Of a stretch of DNA of 64,000 nt, positions 35,301 through 47,300 are shown in pieces (the first letter of the stretch is position 1; every line of letters begins with the position of its first letter). Made by a program: the position numbers and the translations under genes. Source of the stretch: Streptomyces ardesiacus. GTDB lineage: Bacteria > Actinomycetota > Actinomycetes > Streptomycetales > Streptomycetaceae. The notes beneath the pieces are model-generated. The model saw only the letters and a program-made list of their open reading frames with translations, was not told the origin of the DNA and did no database searches. The stretch lies in contig NZ_BEWC01000001.1 in the NCBI RefSeq assembly GCF_003112575.1, positions 682,001 to 746,000 on the forward strand, read 5' to 3'.

Positions 35301-38300
35301 ACGCCTCCCGGCCCACCGTGAAGGTCAGCGGTGTGCAACTCGGTGAGGCGCTCAAGGCGTGGGCGGCCGACGGCGACACGCAACGGCCCTTGGTGCTGTA
35401 CTCCTGCGAGACCGGGCGCCAGCCGCGGATCGCGGGTCTGCCCGTGGCCCAGCACGTCGCCAACCGCACCGGACGCGCCGTGTACGCGCCGACCAGCGAG
35501 GTGGGCACGGCCCGCGACAAGAACGGCGACGTCCGCGCGGTGCTCGTGGAGAACGGGGACGGGCCCGGGCGGTGGCGGCTGTTCACCCCGGAACCCGGCG
35601 GCGCCGAGCTGGACCGGCTGGCGCGGGACGCCGGTCTGCACACGGGGCCGGGCCCGGCGGACGTCTTCGCCCGCGTCCGCACGCTCCAGCAGGTCCGCAC
35701 GTTGCGCGACGTGCTCGGCCCGGACGCCGAACAGTGGCCCGGGAGCCGTGAGTTGCTCGCCGGACTTGCGTACGTGGACGGCCTGCGCTGGCACGGCACG
35801 GACGGTGCGCCTCGGTACGGCGACGGCCGCATGACCCCCGACCTGCTCCGCCGCATGGCCACCGACTGGCACGCCGCCGGGGGCGGACCGGCCGGTGGTC
35901 GCGGGGACGGCCGTACCGCCGTCGACCCGGCCACCGGGCCGACACCCGAGCAGTACACCGCCTTCCTGCGGGCGGCGGCGACCGCACGGACCGGCCAGGG
36001 CCCCGGCAGGGCACTCGACGACCTGATCCCCCCGCCCCCGCCCTCCCCGCCGCCGACCGCGCTGGTCTCCCAGGACGACGTGCGCGGTCTGGACTACGCC
36101 CAGTCGGCGAAGGTCGCCTGGGGGCTGTCGGACGATCCGCTGCCCCTGTCCCAGCTCGGCCTCGGCCCCGAGGACACGGCGGAACTCGTGCGCCGCAGGC
36201 CCGACCTGTCGCCCGTGCCGAGCCGGCCGGAGTCCCCCGCCGAGGACCTGACCGCGTTCGGACCGGTCTCCGCGGCGCCCGCCGCCGGCCCCGCCGAGGT
36301 CGTCCGGGCCGGCGGGCGCGCCTTCCACCGCGTCGACGCCCGGCCCGACGGCAACTGCTTCTTCCGGTCGGTCCTCGACAGCGCACGCGCCGCGGCAGTC
36401 CCGCCCGCCTGGGCCGCGGGAAGCATCGGCGGGCTGCGCGCGCGGGTGCGGGACCGGGTCGCCCACAGCGAACTGGGGGACATCGCCGACGCCCTCGTGC
36501 CGGACCCGGTCCACTCCGTCGTGAACGACCTGCGGCTGCGCGCCCTGGCCGGGGAGACCGACCCGGACGCACAGCGGCGGATCGCCGAGGAGTGGGACCG
36601 GATCGCCCGGGAGGTCGTCACCGACGGCGACTCGGGCAGGTGGCGGGAGATCGTCGCCGACAGCGACTACCCCGGGCTCGCCGAGGTGGCGCCCACCCCC
36701 GCCGACGCGCGGCGGCTCGGCGGGCGTGGGCTGCTCGCGGCCACCGCCGGACGCGTGGACCTGTGGCCGTCCCCCTTCGCCGACCTGATCCCGGAGGCGC
36801 TGGCGCACACGCTCGACCTCGACCTGCGGATCGTGCAGCCGGACACGCGGACACCGGGCGCGCTCACCACGGTCGCGCTGCACCCGGGCGGCACGGGCGC
36901 CCCCCTGCACGTGGCGTACAACGGAGCCGATCACTTCGACGCCCTGATCCCCGCGCCGGACCCGAGCCCCGCCCCGGACCCGAGCCCCGCGCCGGACCCG
37001 AGCCCCGCGCCGGACCCGAGCCCCGCGCCGGACCCGAGCCCCGCCCCGGACCCGAGCTCCGCACCGGACCCGAGCCCCGCCCCGGACCCGAGCCCTGCCA
37101 CGGGCCTGACCACCACCCCGGACCCGAGCCCCGCGCCGGACCCGAGCCCCGCCCCGGACCCGAGCCCCGTCCCGGGCCTGAGCACCACCCCAGACCCGAG
37201 CACCACCCCAGACCCGAGCCCCGCCCCGGACCCGGACCCCGCCCCGGAGGCTTCCGACCCGTACGGGGAATGGCTGCGCGAGATGGCCGGGATCATCGAC
37301 CCCGACCCCGACCCGGCCGACCCGGGCGACCTGGCGCCGCTGGAGACGCAGTTGGACCGGTACCGTCCGCCCCGGCTGCTGACCGGCACGGACGCCCGGC
37401 CGCCCGGGCCGGCGCCGCGCACGGTCACCTTCGACGACGGCAGCAGGCTGCCCGCCGCGCTGATCCGGCCCGGCGCCGACCCCCGCGACACCGACGAGGA
37501 CGGCACACCCGGGGTCGAACCCACCGGCCTGTTCGCCGGGACCGGCGTCCTCAGCCTGCGCGCGCCCGAACTCGCGGCGCGGCAGATCCTCGACGGGCTG
37601 CCGGAGCGGCTGCGCACGCGTTTCGACGAGGCGGAGCTGCTGCGGCTGCTGACCGACCAGCCCACGGCGTTCACCGCCCCGCGCGGCGCACGCCTCGTGG
37701 CCCGGGAGAAGTCGGGCGTCGGCCTGGAAATGACGGTGGAGGCCGTCCCGTACCACCGCTGGGTGCGCCTGGCCGACGTGGGCGCCGGCACGGTCAAGAC
37801 GGACACGATGCGGCGCGGACAGGCCGGCACGGGCGGCGGGCGCACCGTGGGCTTCGGACGCCGGATCGCCGGTGCGCTCAGCATGGGGCCGCCGCTGGAG
37901 TGGCTCCTGAAGATCGGTGCCTCGCTGGGCTGGGCCCGCCGCACCGACTACTCCCAGGGCACCGCGGCCTACCAGCAGACCGAGCACCGCGCCCACGAGG
38001 GCTCCCACCTGCACCTGGACGACGTCCACTACCGGGTACGGGTCCACCGCGTCACCGAGGCGCCGGGCTCTGCCGGCGCGGCCGTCACCGACGGCACGAC
38101 GGGTACCGGCCCGGGGCCCCGCTGGACACGGCGGCTGGTGCACGCCGCCGAGTTCGGCATGCGGGACGGACTGAGCTGGCGCCTGCCGGACGACCTGACC
38201 GTGCCCTACGAGGGGCCGCGCCGGGCCCCGCGGACGCTCACCTTCCCGGAGGGGGAACACCCCCGGCTGCTCGACTCCACGGGCCTGTACCTGACGGACC

Positions 38301-41300
38301 CGGCGGAGGACGTGGCGCTGGCCCTCGCCGGCGCGCGGCCGGGCAGCTCCGCCCACCGCACCCTGGTGTCGTACACCCGGCCCGGGCGGCTGCTCGGCAT
38401 CTTCGGACGGCTCACCGGCCCGGTCAGCGGGCCCGAACTCACCCGGGGCCGCGGTCAACGCCCGCTGGGACACCTGGTGGTGGAGCGCTCGGTGCCGCAC
38501 CGGGCCGACCTGGTCACCGAGTCGTCCAAGGTCGAGGTCCGCGACCTGACCCAGATCACGTACTCCAACCAGCGCGGACACGTCCGGGAGACCCGGTTCG
38601 GGGTTCAGGTTACCTCCGGTCCGAACCACCAGTTCGCCGGTCCGGTCACCGACGTACGGGTCCAGGGCGGTCCGGCGGTCCGTACGGACTTCGCCGCCGG
38701 GCGCGGGCACTACCTGGGCACCGACGCGGCCCGCAAGGTCACCGGCCGGGTCCGCAACCAGCCGATGGCGCTGTACCGGGTCGAGCGCACCCTGATGGTC
38801 CGGGGGGCGGGCGAACCCAGGTCCGCGGCACGGCCCGTACGGGTGGTCAGCCTGGACTGGATGTCCACGCAGGACGCCCGCAGGCTGGCCGGCTGGGACA
38901 GCCGTACGCCCGGTCGTACGGGGCCGAACCCGGACGCCGAGCCGCCCGTGCCGTGGTACCTCCGGAAGGACGACCCGGTCCACCTGGGCGGCCAGGTCCG
39001 CGCAGAGGGCTTCCGCCCCGAGAACACGCCCGCCACCGGCCCGCGGACGGCACCGGAAGCGGACGGTACGCGGACGGCACCGGAAGCGGACGGAACGCGG
39101 ACGGCACCGGAGCAGCCCGGCCCGCGGACCGCACCGGAGCGGACCGGCCCCCGGACCGACGCGACGCCCGAGCCCGCCCGCGAGCCGTTGCAGCAGTTCG
39201 CGGACACGGTCCTGGACACCCTGCACGCCTCCTACCCGTCGCTCTTCGTCCCTCCGGCGATGCGGAACCACCCCCGGCTGGCGCGGCTCTGGTACAGCGA
39301 CACACGGCTGCGTACGGCATGGTTCAACGAACGGCAGGTGCGCGAGGCGCTGAACCGGCCCACCCTCGCCCAGGCGCTGGACGACCTGACCACCACCGGC
39401 ATCCCGGTCACGCTCGTCGAGGACGGCAAGGTCCGCCGCGGCCACCACACGCTGACCCTGCGGGCCCGGCTCACCGACCGCCGCTTCGAGACCACCCTGA
39501 ACGAGCGGACGCTGCGCAACGCGGTGGTCGGCAACGAGGTCGCGGGCCAGGGCCAGCAGCAGTCCAGCACCTACACCGCCGGTGTCGAGGCCGGCGTCTC
39601 GCCGCGCGACCACGACAAGGTGGGGAGCACCGGACTGCCGCGTCAGATCGGCAACCTGATGGTCGGCGGGCGCTACGCCCACACCCGTCAGGAGGCGACC
39701 CGGAACACGATCACCGTCGCCCACGACCACCTGACGTTCCAGAGCGGCATCGACCTCTACAGCTACCGCGTCGAGCTCAAGGCCGACTTCGAGGGCCACC
39801 GGCGCCCGCGCGGCTGGCCCCGCCTGCTGTCGGCGGGGCTGCTCGGCACGGGCGTGTTCGTCAGCACGGTCGCCGAACGGCCGCTGTTCAGCCGCGGCAG
39901 CGAGCCCGTGGGCCGCGTCGAGCTGGCCGTACCCGCCGCGCACGGTTCCGCGCGCCACGCCCCCACGGACGCGGCCGCCGCCACGACGTCCACGGGCGCG
40001 CCCGGCCCCGAGGAGCCCGCCCCGCAGCGGCTCTCCGCCGCCGAGGCCGACCAACTGCTCGACGGCACCCGGCCGTTGCCCAGGACGACCCCGGCGAACC
40101 AGTCGCTCGTCGGGCGGCTGCTCAGCGCTCCGCACGTGGTGCTCGGCGCCGAGGGCGGACCGCGGCGCCAGGAGCTCATGCAGGAGACCGCTGACCGGGC
40201 CTCCGGCGGCTCGTGGCACACCAGCGCCCCCGGCACCCCGGTGCGCACCGCGCTGCGCCGCGCGGTGGCCAACCTCGGCGTGGCCGGGCAACTCGGCCAG
40301 TACCTCGGCCCGTTCGGCACCCGGATCACCGGTCTCCACGGCGCCGGACCCTTTAGTACGCACTACCTCAAGGCCGCGGTCCGCGGCGAGCTGGACAACG
40401 TACGGGTCATGAGCGACCCCAAGCCCGCCTCCCTCGAGAACACCCTCGCCAACGACCACAAGGTCACCGGCAGTTCGAGCACCACCTCGCGCACCACGCT
40501 CGGTCTCCAGGGCAGCGACTCGCCGCTGCAGCAGGCCCCGGGCGCGCAGCCGGTGTCCGGCTCGTACGGCGCCGCGCTCCAGTACGCCTGGGGCCAGGGG
40601 CGTGCCCTCGCGCAGTCCGTCACCCGCGGCCGCAGCACCACCCTGACCTACGCCGGACGCATGTACCTGGTGGTCGCCGACGCCGCGGAGACCGTCGCCG
40701 TCCGGGACCGCTGGACGGCCGCGATGGGAGCCGTCGGCACCCGGGCCGGCCGGCGGATCGGTGCCGCCGCCGGACGGCTGTCCGACCGTGCCGGGCAGGC
40801 CCTGTCCCCGCGGCGGGCCGCCGCCGCGCTCCAGCGCGTCCGCGACGCGGTCATGTTCCACCTGCCGATGCAGGACGCCATCGAGACCGGCCTCGCACCG
40901 GACGGCCTCGGCACCGGCACCCCGCGCAACCTCGGCGGCGGCTACCGCGTGCCGGGCTTCCTGCGCGGCCGGCGCTTCCCGACCCACCCCCTGGGCCGGC
41001 TCGACGCGAGCCGGGCGGCGCAGCAGCTCATGCCGAGCCTGGAGAAGATCGGCGTGCCCTCGCACGACCGCGAGCAGGTCCTGCAGCGGCTCTCGCCCGA
41101 CTTCCTCCGCGCCCACCTGCACGAGCTGACCACCGACGGGATGACCCTGCCCGTCCGCCACCGCGCCTGGTCCAGCCCCCACCACCTGCCGGTCGGCGGC
41201 AGCCCCGGACAGGTCCGGTTCAAGCTGACGCCGGTCACCACCACCGTGGAGCGGCTGCGCACCGGCTTCGAGGTGGACGACTACCGGTCCCTCGTCCGCG

Positions 41301-44300
41301 ACTCGGCGCTCGGCGCCACTGAGGACCGCGGCGGCGACCTCACCCTGAGCGTCGGCCAGCGCACCCCCGGCAGCGACGCCCTCGCCGCCAACCCCTCCCT
41401 CCAGGGCACGGCGACCGGACAGCAGGCCGGCACCCGCACGGACACCGAGGGCAGCACCGCGATGCCCGACATGGCCACCACGCAGGCGCACGCGGAGGTC
41501 GTCACCGGCTACACCCTGACCGTCACCATGACCGACGCCACCGGCGAGCGGCTGGCACCGCGCGCCGTCGCGCACGTCGGCACGCTCCACGAATTCGTCT
41601 CGGCGGGGCTGCTCACGCCGTCCGGGCCCGGCGCCGACGGCACGCTCACCGAGCAGGACGTCGCCGAACCCGAGCGCGCGGTACGGATGCTGACGGCCGA
41701 CCAGGCACGCCGGGAGGCCGTCGCCGCCTGGCGCGCCGACGGCGACGACGTGCTGCCCCTCGACGACCGCACCGGGTCCGGCATGCTCGCCGTCGACTTC
41801 CGGGGCGCGGCCAACGTGGCGGACGCGCTCACCCTCGCCACCGCCCGCGCCGACGGCTCCGGCGACGGCGACCTGGGCAGGCGGCACACCGGCGACGCCC
41901 TGGACGCGCAGGTGCGCAAGGCCCGCCGCACCCCGCTCACGGCCCTCGGCACGGCGCCCGCGCAGGCGCAGCAGGAGGCCACCTCCCAGGGCGGACTCGC
42001 CGCCGCGTTCCGCGAGGCGCTCGGCGCGGAGGGCTCCGTCCTGCCCACCCAGTCCTCCGCACGCCTCCTCGGCCAGTCCCACACCGCCGACTCCCGTCTC
42101 TACGCCAGGATGCACCGCCGCGGCGCGCGTCTGCTCGCCGTGGAGAGCGCGCCCCGCATGGAGTCCATGCAGCGGCGCAAGACCGCCCAGGCGACCGAGA
42201 CCGGGATCACCGACAACTCCGACGGCACGGTCGGCACCGCGCCGCTGGTCGCCACCACGGGCGCCGGTGTGACCAACCCCGGCGCCACCGGACCGGTCGG
42301 CGGGGCCAACGACGGCACGGCGCCCAAGGGGGCCGAGGACGTCACCCTCGGCACCCACGTCAAGTACGGCATCGGCCGCAGCATGCTTTTCGCGCTGCCG
42401 GTGAGCTGGCTGGCGGTGTCCGAGGCGGACCACCGGATCACCGACAGCCGTCCCGCGCACGCCCTCGGCAAGGCCCGGCGCGGCCCGCGCGCCGCCGAGG
42501 CCGACACCACCGCCCTGGTCTGGCTGCGCGAGGACCAGGCCCGCGAGTACGGTCTGCTGGACGACACCTCCTTCCCCGAAGAGGCCGCCACCGCCTGGGA
42601 CGACATGGCCAAGGGCGCCGCCGACCTCGCCGCCGCCGAGAAGGAGTACTACGACGCCCGCGCCCGGGCCCGGGAGGCGTGGCTCTCCCTCACTCCCGCC
42701 GAGCGCGCCGCCCTCGGCGACGGCGGCCCCGGGCCGGCCTCCGCGTTGACGACGGTCCTGACGCGGGACCTCGCCGAGTCCCCGGCGGTCCGCGCCTGGC
42801 AGACCGCCCGCGACGACGTGCGGGTGTGGCGGGACCGGGTGGACGCCGCCGCCGCGGACCACCACCGGCTGCACCTCGCGGCTTCCCGGCTCACCGCCCA
42901 CCACCAGGGCTCGGCCGCGGTGCCGGTGCGGGACGCGCCGCAGGAGTACACCGAGCCCGGCTGGCGCTCCGAGGCCCCCGCCCCCTACACGGTCACCGAG
43001 GCCGACGGCACCGGCCCCCGCACCCTCACCTCGCCGGACGGCACGATCGTGCGGACCGTGCACGAAGTACCGCACGACGGTGCCTCGTTCTTCCACGCGC
43101 TGATCGCCACCGCCCACGAGCACGGCCGGCTGCCGCAGTTGCTCGGCGCCGGCCTCGCCGACCGGTTCGCCAGGTCCCCGGGCGACCCCGCGGTCACCGC
43201 CGACGCCGTCCACACCGCCCGCGACCGGCTCGCCCGGGAACTGGGCAGGCCGGACAACCGGGACCTGCTCGACGCCCTGGCCGCGGACACCGCCGACACC
43301 TTCACGCAGGAGGAGCTGGACGGCGCGGGTGTGACGCTGTCCCGGGAGCAGCAGGCCGAGTTCGACGCGCTCGGCCGGCTCCCCGAGACGTTCTGGCCGA
43401 CCCCGGCGCAGCGGGCGGCGCTGGCCTCCCTCGCCCTGGCCCGCCCCTTCGCCGCCGAGCCGCCGCCCGCCGACGCCGGGCGGCCCGGTGACGCTCCGGC
43501 ACCGCCCGAGCGCCGGGCCGGGGACCACGGCGGCGCCGACCTCCTGCCCGCCCTGGCCGCGCGGCTCCTCGGCACCTCGCTGACCGTGGTGACCGGGGAA
43601 GGCCGCGAACAGCTCTTCCTGCCGTACGGCGACGGCGACACCCGTGGCGGACCGGCCCCCGTCGACCGTGCGGCCGACCCGGTGCTCCTCGCCGCCGACG
43701 GCCACTTCCACGCGGCCCTGCCGGTCCACGCCCCGGCCCCGTCCACCACCGCGCTGCCGCGGCCGGCACGCGAGGACTCCGGCGCGCACGGCACACCGAA
43801 CCCGTCCGGCCCGGCCGGCGCCCCCTCCGGCGCGAGCGGGAAACCGTCCGCACCGCCGGCGCACCGCAGTCACACCACCGCCCCCTGGCTCCCGCCCGCC
43901 GACGGCGGCGGGCCGCGCCACCGCCTCGCGCGCGACGGCGTACTCACCGCGCCCGACGGCGCCACCTACACGCAGGGGACGCCCACCGGCCGGGGCAACG
44001 GCTTCTTCGGCGCCCTCTCCACCGCCCTGCACCACGCCGCCGCGCAGCCGGGCCTGGACGGCCGGGAGGCCGCCCGGCTGCGCTCGCGCGCGTCGGCGAC
44101 GCCCGCCCGGCTCATGCGGCTGAACGGCCTGCCGGGCTCCCCGGCCGAGCGGTCCTCGCTCTTCTCGCCACCGCCCCTGGTGCAGCGCCGCGGCGGCCCC
44201 GCGCCGGGCCCGGAGGCGCAGGAGGGCCACCTGCGCCGCCATCTCGCCGATGCCCCCTGGACCACCGCCGAGGCCGACCGGGTGGTCGCCCGCTGGGCCG

Positions 44301-47300
44301 CCGCCGCGACCGGCGCCACCGTCACCCTGGTCGAGGAGAACGGCACCGCCCACACCTACCCCGGGCCCGGCGGGGACAGCGGCCCGCACCTGCGGCTGCG
44401 CCGCCGCGGCGGCGACTTCGTCCCGCTGATCGAGCGCACCCCGGCCCCGCGTCCGGGCCGGGAGCGCGGGCCGGACCCCGAGGAGGCGTTCGCTCTCGAC
44501 ACGCTGTCCGGCGCGGAGGGTCCGGCGGGGAGCGCCCGGCCGGAGCCCGCGCGGACCGAGGCCGAGGCACTGGCGCGGTTCCGCTTCACCGACGACACCT
44601 CCGCCGCCGAGCGGCTCGCGCAGTTCCGCTTCACCGACGACACCAGCGCCGAGAGCTCCGACGGCGACGACACCGACGGCGACGGCACGGACCTCACGCC
44701 CGAGGAGTATCTCGACCGGCTCTTCACCCCCGCGGCCCGCAGCGAGCAGCCGACCGGGATGCTCATCGGGACGGCGGTCTCGCTGCGGCAACTCGCGCGG
44801 GAGCAGGCCGACGCCGCCGGGGAGGCCACCGGCGCACTCGGGGAACTGCACGCCCTGACCCGGCGGGTCCTGCGGCTGCGCCCCGGCGCCCCGGTCGGCG
44901 AGAGGCACCTGGCCCTCCTCGGCTCGCTCGCGCTCGACGCCCCGCCGGCCGTCCTGGCCGACGCCGACGCCCTCGCCTCCCACCTGCGGCGCCACGACCG
45001 GGCCCTGGGGCAGGCGACCCGCCTCACGCGGGGCGACGGCACCGTCCGGAACTGGACCGGCACCGGTGACCAGGTGCCGCCCCTGGACACGTACGCCGTC
45101 GAGGCCGCGGACGGCCCGCCGAGCACGTGGCCCGCACCGTGGTCGGAGCCGTACGTGGTCCTCGCCCAGGACGCCGGCGACCAGGTCCGGCTGAGCACGC
45201 CCGACGGCACCATCACGCCGGACGACGGCGAGTTCGCCCGGCTCGTCGCCCGGGACCCGGCCCGGCGCGGGACCCACGACGTCGTGCTGGCCTTCCCGCA
45301 CGACGACGCCGAAGCCCTCGCCCGCCACGTCGCCGACCTGACCGGCGCCAAGGTCTGGTACTCCGCGCACGGCCCCCGCCCGTCCACGGACTGGCGCACC
45401 GGCGCCGACCACCTCACCCTCGGCCCCGTCGACGACGGCGCCGGCCCGGTGTGGAAGGCGGTCCTGCCGGGGCAGCAGGACGGCGGCGAAGGCGACTTCG
45501 ACGACCTCCTCGGCCTCTACGAGCGGGACTCCGAGCCCGCCGCCGGGGCCCGCTCGCGCGTGCCCGAGCCGCTGACCACACGCACCTACGGCATCGTGGA
45601 CAACACCGGCGAGGGCGTGCTGTTCCGCAAGCCCGGCGCCCTGCGGGGAGGCCGGCAGACCCCGCGGTCGATGACCGGTACGGAGGACGCCCCCGAACTC
45701 CTCATGAGCGAGCAGGACTACACGCCGACGCCCGTCACCGACCGCCCCACCCTGCGGATCTCCGCCGACCGCACCCTCGCCGTCGAGGACGGCGCCTACG
45801 GTCAGCAGGTCTTCGCCACCCGCGAGGCCGTCGAGGCCTCCTCGGTCAAACTGGCCCGCGCGGGCCTCGCGGTACGGCTGCGTCTCGACGAGGACCTCGG
45901 CATCGTCCTGCCCACCCCGGAGGGGGGCACCCGGCGCCTGTACCGGGTGAGCCCCGACTTCCTGACCCGCTCGGGAAAGTCCACGGAGGAGGTCTGCCGG
46001 GACTTCGCCGACATGCTGGCCGACGCCTCCCGCACCTCCCACATGGTCTTCCGCGCCCCCGCGGGCGGCCCGGCGGTCACGGCGCCCGTCAACGCCTCCG
46101 ACGGCGTCGAGGTGACCGGCACCCACCACCTCGCCGACGCCCTCGCCCGCGTGGCGGACGGCCACGAACCGCCGGAGTCGGCGGCACCGGACTGGGCGGC
46201 CGCACGGGTGCGCCTGGACGACCGGCCCACCGGCGGCCACGGCGGGCCGCTCCCGGGCCGGGCCTACGGCAGCGCGCTCAGCCTGGAGCAGCCGCACGAC
46301 GCGCGTCGCGACGCCCTCTCGGACGCCTCCCGCCGGATCGGCGTCAACGAGTACGCCTGGGCCGACGTCGGCGAGGGCTACGTCGTCCAGTCCGTCGCGG
46401 CCGCCGGCGAGCAGGGCCAGGCCAGCCTGGAGCGCAACTACGCCAAGCCGCAGACCGACGCCACCGGCGCCCACTTCGGCTACCACTTCGCCACCGTCGT
46501 CCTGGCCAGCGAGGACGGCACCCACCAGGTCTCCCTGGAGAACCACGCGCGCGTGTCGCAGCGCACCCACCGCCACCGCCGGGCGGTCCAGGCCAACCTG
46601 CGCGGCCACGCTCTCGACGACCTGCGGGCGATCGCCGCGCGGCTGAGGCAGGAGATCGAGCGGAGCGGGAACGACGGGAACGACGGAACCGACGAGCACC
46701 TCACGGAACTGCGCGGCTATTTGGACCTGACCTTCGCCCTGATCCGGGCCAAGCAGAGCCTGACGGAGGCGCAGACCGCGCCCGCCGGCTCGCCGGAGCG
46801 CGCCGAGGCCGAGCGGAAGCTGGAAGCCGCCGTCCGCGCCGCCGCGCACCGCATCGGGAACCTGGAGCCCGTCATCCCCGGCAAGCACCAGTGGTACCTG
46901 CGGATGTACGCGCAGCGGCCGGGCGAGTCGGCCCACGACACCAACGCCGAGCTGCTGACCGCGGGCCCCTCCGCCGAGGCCAACCCGCTCACCGCCGTCG
47001 TGCTCCGCGGGCAGCAGGCGCTGCCGGTCTCCGTCACCTTCGCCAAGGGCGTCCAGCAGACCCCCGAGGGCTCCCGCAACGCCCTCCGGCACCTGGCCAG
47101 GGTGGTGGCCAGGACGGGATTGTGGAACGCGGTCAACGGGCTGCCGCTGCCGGACGTCACGGTCAGCGGCCGGCGCGGCACCCGCGTGGTCGGCCGGGAC
47201 CCCGCCAGGGCGCGGGCCGAGGCGGTCGCGGACTCCTTCCGCCGCGAGCTGGCCGACGCGCTCGCGGCCCTCCAGGACGGCACCCCCGCGCCGCACCTCA

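Noticed and set aside
36949..37245. Regular short repeats as a possible CRISPR array
   Set aside because: They are contiguous in-frame 18-bp units without spacers, encoding PSPAPD.
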